Source of the DNA: Nitrospira sp.
Lineage (GTDB): Bacteria > Nitrospirota > Nitrospiria > Nitrospirales > Nitrospiraceae
NCBI GenBank assembly: GCA_030456405.1
Contig: JAKDNQ010000022.1
Location: 1-17,802 of the forward strand
Reading direction: 5' to 3'
Length of the DNA: 17,802 nucleotides
In this document: positions 14,360 through 17,802 of the stretch, piece after piece
How positions within the stretch are numbered: the stretch's first letter is position 1
How the letters are laid out: each line of letters starts with the position of its first letter
Program-made: the position numbers and the translations under genes
Notes under the pieces: model-generated
The model's database searches: none
Seen by the model: only the letters and a program-made list of their open reading frames with translations
Told to the model about the DNA's origin: nothing

Positions 14360-14536
14360 TCAGGGCAGGAGTTGCCACTCATCCTTCTCGATAAAAACCT
14401 TGACGCCGGTCTCGAGCTTCTTAATGTCGTCCTTGTCGAACAGCTTCATATATCGCTCGATACGATCTGGCTCATCAATCCGTTCTTCCTGCATCATTCC
14501 ACCGACACTTTTATATTTCCGAATCAACAGAGACAT
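14360..14536 (-). CDS. Small hypothetical protein
   Basis: This 58-residue, highly charged protein (MSLLIRKYKSVGG, then EERIDEPDRIERYMKLFDKDDIKKLE) is probably helical, with no signal or membrane segment. It has a strong ribosome-binding site, GGAGGAGG, on the minus strand at 14550-14543, six bases before the ATG at 14536, and a promoter at 14612-14583. Those signals make it a real gene despite its size. No family is recognised. Confidence 0.65.
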   Translation of the reverse strand: MSLLIRKYKSVGGMMQEERIDEPDRIERYMKLFDKDDIKKLETGVKVFIEKDEWQLLP

Positions 14537-14582
14537 CGAAATCCTCCTCCAAACCACTAGAAGTCCTATGAACGAGATGTGT

Positions 14583-14612
14583 AGAATAAGGCAAAGTTCA
14601 ATGGTCGGTCAA
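14583..14612 (-). promoter_or_regulatory. Promoter of the 58-residue protein gene
   Basis: On the minus strand, TTGACC (14612-14607) and TATTCT (14588-14583) are separated by 18 bases, about 45 bases before the start codon. Confidence 0.5.
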
Positions 14613-14665
14613 GTACACATTCTCGCGTTGTGCGGTTTTCGTCACGCATCAAAAGGACACACACC

Positions 14666-14974
14666 ATGCCGATCTACGAATATCGTTGCGGGCAATGCGA
14701 AAAGCAATTCGATGCCACACAAGCGGTCCATGCCAGGGTAGAAGACACCGTGTGCCCTCATTGCCATGCCCAGAATGCCACACGGCTGCTGTCTGCGTGC
14801 ACAACACAGATCAAGGGGACCCGCAAACCCGGTTTTGCTGAAATGAAAGCTTACAGTATGTTAGACGAGCGAATGGACAAGTTTGCCAAGCTCCCTCCAA
14901 TTATGGGGAAACGCGCCGCTCCTGACACCGCTCCCCCTTCCGATCCCTCAACCAGTGGCGCAACGGAGCATTAA
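14666..14974 (+). CDS. FmdB-family zinc ribbon protein
   Basis: This 102-residue protein has the FmdB/CxxC putative regulatory domain: MPIYEYRCGQC at 1-11, then CPHC at 30-33, so C8, C11, C30 and C33 form a zinc ribbon. A poorly conserved helical region and a Pro/Ser/Thr tail follow. The family is named for a proposed regulator of formylmethanofuran dehydrogenase genes. Its role in most bacteria is unknown, so no function is claimed. The ATG at 14666 matches the family start and follows AAAGGA at 14652-14657. Confidence 0.85.
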   Translation: MPIYEYRCGQCEKQFDATQAVHARVEDTVCPHCHAQNATRLLSACTTQIKGTRKPGFAEMKAYSMLDERMDKFAKLPPIMGKRAAPDTAPPSDPSTSGATEH

Positions 14975-15018
14975 CAGGATGCTGAAGAAGCTGCTCGTGT
15001 ACCTTCGTGAGCATCCTG
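14975..15018. repeat. Short palindromic element with CAGGATGCT ends
   Basis: CAGGATGCT (14975-14983) and AGCATCCTG (15010-15018) are perfect inverted ends around a 26-base centre, starting at the base after the fmdB-like stop codon. I associate elements with these termini with dispersed intergenic repeats in Nitrospira. Here it could also serve as a transcription terminator stem, although no T-run follows. Confidence 0.6.
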
Positions 15019-15067
15019 AGGCTATGTACTCCTCGTCCTAATATCCACCCATGCCTCGGGGGATTGT

Positions 15068-15889
15068 ATGATCGCGAGACTCATACTCTCGCTCAGCTTC
15101 AGTTTTCTGTTCAGCTGTGGAGCAGCCCTCAATGCCCATGCAGGCGTCGCAGGAAGTCTGACCATCGCCGGCAATGGACCCGAACTGACGACCATCGAAC
15201 CTCTGGCTCGCGCCTTTGAAAAAGCCAACCCGAGCGCGTACCTCGATGTCGTGTGGGATACCAACTCGAAACCAGCCGAGATGGTTAAATCCGGCCAGGC
15301 TCAGATCGCCGTCGCCGGAACTGAAGTCTCAGATCTATCCGCGACACCCATCGCGTGGGATGGAATCGGCATTCTTGTACACCTTTCCAATTTCACGAAG
15401 GATATCACGAAGCAGCAAGTGGCCGAGATTTTCTCAGGCAAAATCACTCTGTGGTCGGAAATCGGTGGCCCCGAAACAAAAATCTTGGTCATCGATAGAC
15501 CGCGCAACCAAAATATTCGCGATACGTTTGAATCACAACTCGGCATCACCGGGAAGATCGCCGGCTCTGCCAAGGTGGTTGGTTTGGATGAGCAGGTTGT
15601 GAAAACCGTCGTGGGTACGCTTCCTCCTCTGTCTGCGATCACCTACTTATCCCTGAACCAAGGATTATCTGTTGTCTCAGCCGGCGTCCCTGTCAGACTC
15701 TTACCTATCGACACAATTGAACCGGAAGGCCCCACCGTCAAAGACGGCCGCTATCCGTTCCGACGGCCTGTTCTTCTCTTGTCCAAAAAGGATTCACATC
15801 CACTGGTTGAGGCGTTCACCCAGTTCGCTTTGTCCCCAACCGGTCAACAACTCGTTGCTGAGACGTATATACCGATCAAAGACAAATAA
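15068..15889 (+). CDS. PstS-like periplasmic substrate-binding protein
   Basis: This 273-residue protein has a signal peptide (likely cleaved after NAHA, about residue 25). It then has the PBP-like phosphate-binding fold: SLTIAGNGPELTTIEPLARAFEKANP, DITKQQVAEIFSGKITLWSEIGG (a hallmark of PstS-type proteins), and a C-terminal QFALSPTGQQLVAETYIPI. The canonical phosphate-binding Thr/Ser loop is altered, and no PstC, PstA or PstB gene follows. It may therefore bind another oxyanion or act as a lone sensor or scavenger. SC at residues 16-17 is not a good lipobox. It is followed 31 bases later by the IPT-domain gene, perhaps co-transcribed. Confidence 0.82.
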   Translation: MIARLILSLSFSFLFSCGAALNAHAGVAGSLTIAGNGPELTTIEPLARAFEKANPSAYLDVVWDTNSKPAEMVKSGQAQIAVAGTEVSDLSATPIAWDGIGILVHLSNFTKDITKQQVAEIFSGKITLWSEIGGPETKILVIDRPRNQNIRDTFESQLGITGKIAGSAKVVGLDEQVVKTVVGTLPPLSAITYLSLNQGLSVVSAGVPVRLLPIDTIEPEGPTVKDGRYPFRRPVLLLSKKDSHPLVEAFTQFALSPTGQQLVAETYIPIKDK

Positions 15890-15920
15890 TCGTACATCGA
15901 AGCGAATACAGGGGGCCCCT

Positions 15921-16379
15921 ATGAAGACGTGGCGATCATCGCGGTTTTTGTTGCTGGGAATCATCGGACTCACGATCTCACCCAGCATCCTCTCCTTCGC
16001 AGAGGAACCGGGCGCGATAGTGGACGGCGCCGGATTCACCCTCTACGATACTGAATCGATCAAGGGGTTCGATGCGGAAAAAGTTGAACGGGACCCCGTC
16101 TGTGACAGGAGCAAGCGCCCACGGATCGCCAAAGTTGAGCCGGACGAAGCCAAGGCCGGCGACAAAGTCGTCATTACCGGCGAGCATTTCGGCACAAAGG
16201 AATGTTTTCATTCGGTGACCTTTAGCGCAGCCTCGAGTACACCCGTCAACTTCACGTTCATGAGCGATTCGGCGATTGAAGCGACCGTGCCGGATGCGAA
16301 AGCAGGGATGTCCTTCGTGATCATTGTCGCAGGCGGCGGCAGCGCCCAGTCAAAACCGGTCTTGATTAAGTCTAAGTAG
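15921..16379 (+). CDS. Secreted IPT/TIG-domain protein
   Basis: This 152-residue protein has an N-terminal signal peptide (MKTWRSSRF then a hydrophobic core, probable cleavage near SFA, about residue 27). A single immunoglobulin-like IPT/TIG domain follows at about 67-150: PRIAKVEPDEAKAGDKVVITGEHFG, a V-x-F strand, SDSAIEATVPDAKAGMSFVIIVAGGG and a final VLIKSK. One cysteine pair (C62 and the C in KECFH) could form a disulfide. Its function is unknown. The ATG at 15921 is chosen because it starts the signal peptide and follows GGGGG at 15911-15915. The frame is open upstream into the previous gene, but that part reads as noise. Confidence 0.75.
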   Translation: MKTWRSSRFLLLGIIGLTISPSILSFAEEPGAIVDGAGFTLYDTESIKGFDAEKVERDPVCDRSKRPRIAKVEPDEAKAGDKVVITGEHFGTKECFHSVTFSAASSTPVNFTFMSDSAIEATVPDAKAGMSFVIIVAGGGSAQSKPVLIKSK

Positions 16380-16565
16380 GATTCCTTCCACGAGAAGCGG
16401 GCCTCCAAAATTTTTCAGATTTTCTCCCCTTCAACTCTGCCAAATCTGGCTTGTTCTTCCTCTGCTTCCCTCGACAAGACTCCTGATCCTATGCTAACTT
16501 ACGCGCTCATTTTCCCCCGATATCTCTCGCCGAATCTCGAACGATTGAAGGAGTGCGAGACCGGT

Positions 16566-17802
16566 ATGTTCAAAAAAATTCTGGTGGCCAATCGCGGCGA
16601 AATCGCCATGCGGATTATCCGCGCCTGCCGCGAACTAAACATCGCCACTGTCGCCATCTACTCCGAAGCCGACTCGACCGGGATCTACGTCAAGAAGGCT
16701 GACGAGGCCTACATGGTTGGCCCTGGGCCTGTGAAAGGCTTCCTGGACAGCCAACAGATCGTGAACCTCGCACTGCGGATCGGCGCCGATGCGATCCATC
16801 CAGGCTATGGATTTCTCTCGGAAAACTCTGAATTTGCTCAGCTCTGTCACACCTCCGGCATTACTTTCATCGGCCCCTCGCCGCAAGCGATCGACTTGAT
16901 GGGAAGTAAGGTCAAGGCCCGGGAGCTGGCGAAACGAGTAGGGATCCCGATCGTCCCAGGAACCGAAGGCGGCGTCACCGACATCAAAGAGGCGCTCTCC
17001 TTCGCCAAAAAAACCGGATACCCCGTCATCATTAAGGCCAGCGCGGGCGGGGGAGGACGCGGCCTCCGGGTGGTGCGATCGGATGCCGAGCTTCGAGAGA
17101 ACATGGCGGTCGCGTCACGGGAAGCTCAGGCGGCCTTCGGCGACGGAAGCATCTTTCTAGAAAAATACATCGAGCGACCGCATCATATCGAGTTCCAGAT
17201 CCTAGCCGACCGGCATGGCCACATTATTCACTTGGGCGAGCGTGATTGCTCGATTCAGCGTCGGCATCAAAAGCTCATCGAGATCGCCCCATCCTTGATT
17301 CTCACGCCGGCTCTTCGCGCCGAGATGGGTGAAGCAGCCATCGCCATTGCCAAGGCGGTCGACTATGACAATGCCGGCACGGTGGAATTCCTCCTCGATC
17401 AACACAGCCACTTTTACTTCATGGAGATGAACCCGCGTCTCCAAGTCGAGCATACGGTGACCGAGCAGATCACGGCGATCGATATCGTGCGCAACCAGAT
17501 CGCCATTGCGGCCGGCATGCCTCTTGAGATCACGCAGCAAGAAGTCACGCTCCAAGGTCACTCCATCCAATGCCGCATCAATGCGGAAGATCCTAAGAAC
17601 AACTTCCGACCTTGTACCGGAACCATCACAGCCTATCTTTCGCCGGGCGGCATCGGCGTGCGCATTGACGGAGCGGTCTACAAGGACTACGCGGTGCCGC
17701 CCTACTACGATGCCCTCTTAGCCAAGCTCACCGTGCGCGGCCGCACATGGGAAGAAACCGTCAGCCGCATGAGACGCTCCCTCGAAGAGTACGTCTTACG
17801 CG
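16566..17802 (+). CDS. accC: Biotin carboxylase subunit (AccC or pyruvate carboxylase A type), partial
   Basis: The frame is open from ATG 16566 to the right edge, giving about 412 of an expected 450-480 residues. It carries the whole ATP-grasp core: MFKKILVANRGEIAMRIIRA, the glycine loop KASAGGGGRGLRVV, HIEFQILAD, GERDCSIQRRHQKLIE, the catalytic and metal-binding FYFMEMNPRLQVEHTVTE, and RINAEDP. This enzyme carboxylates biotin on a carrier protein, using ATP and bicarbonate. The C-terminal part (VYKDYAVPPYYDALLAKL...EYVLR) resembles two-subunit pyruvate carboxylase chain A as much as AccC, so the pathway (fatty-acid synthesis or oxaloacetate formation) depends on the gene beyond the edge. 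AAGGAG at 16548-16553 lies a rather long 12 bases before the start. Confidence 0.9.
   Translation, partial: MFKKILVANRGEIAMRIIRACRELNIATVAIYSEADSTGIYVKKADEAYMVGPGPVKGFLDSQQIVNLALRIGADAIHPGYGFLSENSEFAQLCHTSGITFIGPSPQAIDLMGSKVKARELAKRVGIPIVPGTEGGVTDIKEALSFAKKTGYPVIIKASAGGGGRGLRVVRSDAELRENMAVASREAQAAFGDGSIFLEKYIERPHHIEFQILADRHGHIIHLGERDCSIQRRHQKLIEIAPSLILTPALRAEMGEAAIAIAKAVDYDNAGTVEFLLDQHSHFYFMEMNPRLQVEHTVTEQITAIDIVRNQIAIAAGMPLEITQQEVTLQGHSIQCRINAEDPKNNFRPCTGTITAYLSPGGIGVRIDGAVYKDYAVPPYYDALLAKLTVRGRTWEETVSRMRRSLEEYVLR

Overview
The window looks like a chromosomal segment of a Nitrospira-type bacterium (Nitrospirota). That placement is an inference. It rests on a PafA-type Pup ligase sitting beside Gram-negative envelope genes (an RlpA lipoprotein, a GldG-type ABC exporter, a periplasmic substrate-binding protein), on moderately GC-rich codon use, and on intergenic inverted repeats that I associate with Nitrospira genomes. 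No rRNA, tRNA or complete insertion sequence was seen.

Positions 1-3350 are an accessory region. Two related blocks of nested inverted repeats (1-336 and 2011-2260) bracket a cassette holding a staphylococcal-nuclease-like gene and a BrnT/BrnA toxin-antitoxin pair. A second toxin-antitoxin pair of the HigB/HigA kind follows at 2698-3344. Each block centres on a 47-nt imperfect hairpin. The two hairpins share an identical 9-nt loop, a two-base bulge and two mispairs, and at two stem positions both partners have changed together. In block 1 a second copy of the loop is split by an inserted palindrome.

Positions 3732-10863 (minus strand) hold one long, tightly packed gene cluster. In transcription order it encodes an ABC ATPase, an ABC-2 permease, a GldG-family protein, a DUF4340 protein, PafA and a membrane-anchored M23 peptidase. 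Three junctions are 4-base ATGA overlaps and one gap is 4 bases, so the genes are probably translationally coupled. A sigma70-like promoter lies upstream of the ATPase gene. No Pup/UBact, Dop, proteasome subunit or proteasomal ATPase gene is in the window, so the substrate modifier must come from elsewhere.

Positions 10940-17802 hold shorter units. They are a small secreted protein divergent from the ABC cluster, rlpA with a roughly 200-nt hairpin-rich leader, a conserved hypothetical gene, an EamA/DMT transporter, two small hypothetical genes, an FmdB-type zinc ribbon protein, a PstS-like periplasmic protein, a secreted IPT/TIG-domain protein, and the 5' part of a biotin carboxylase subunit gene that runs off the right edge. 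Three further intergenic inverted repeats lie between 13972 and 15018.
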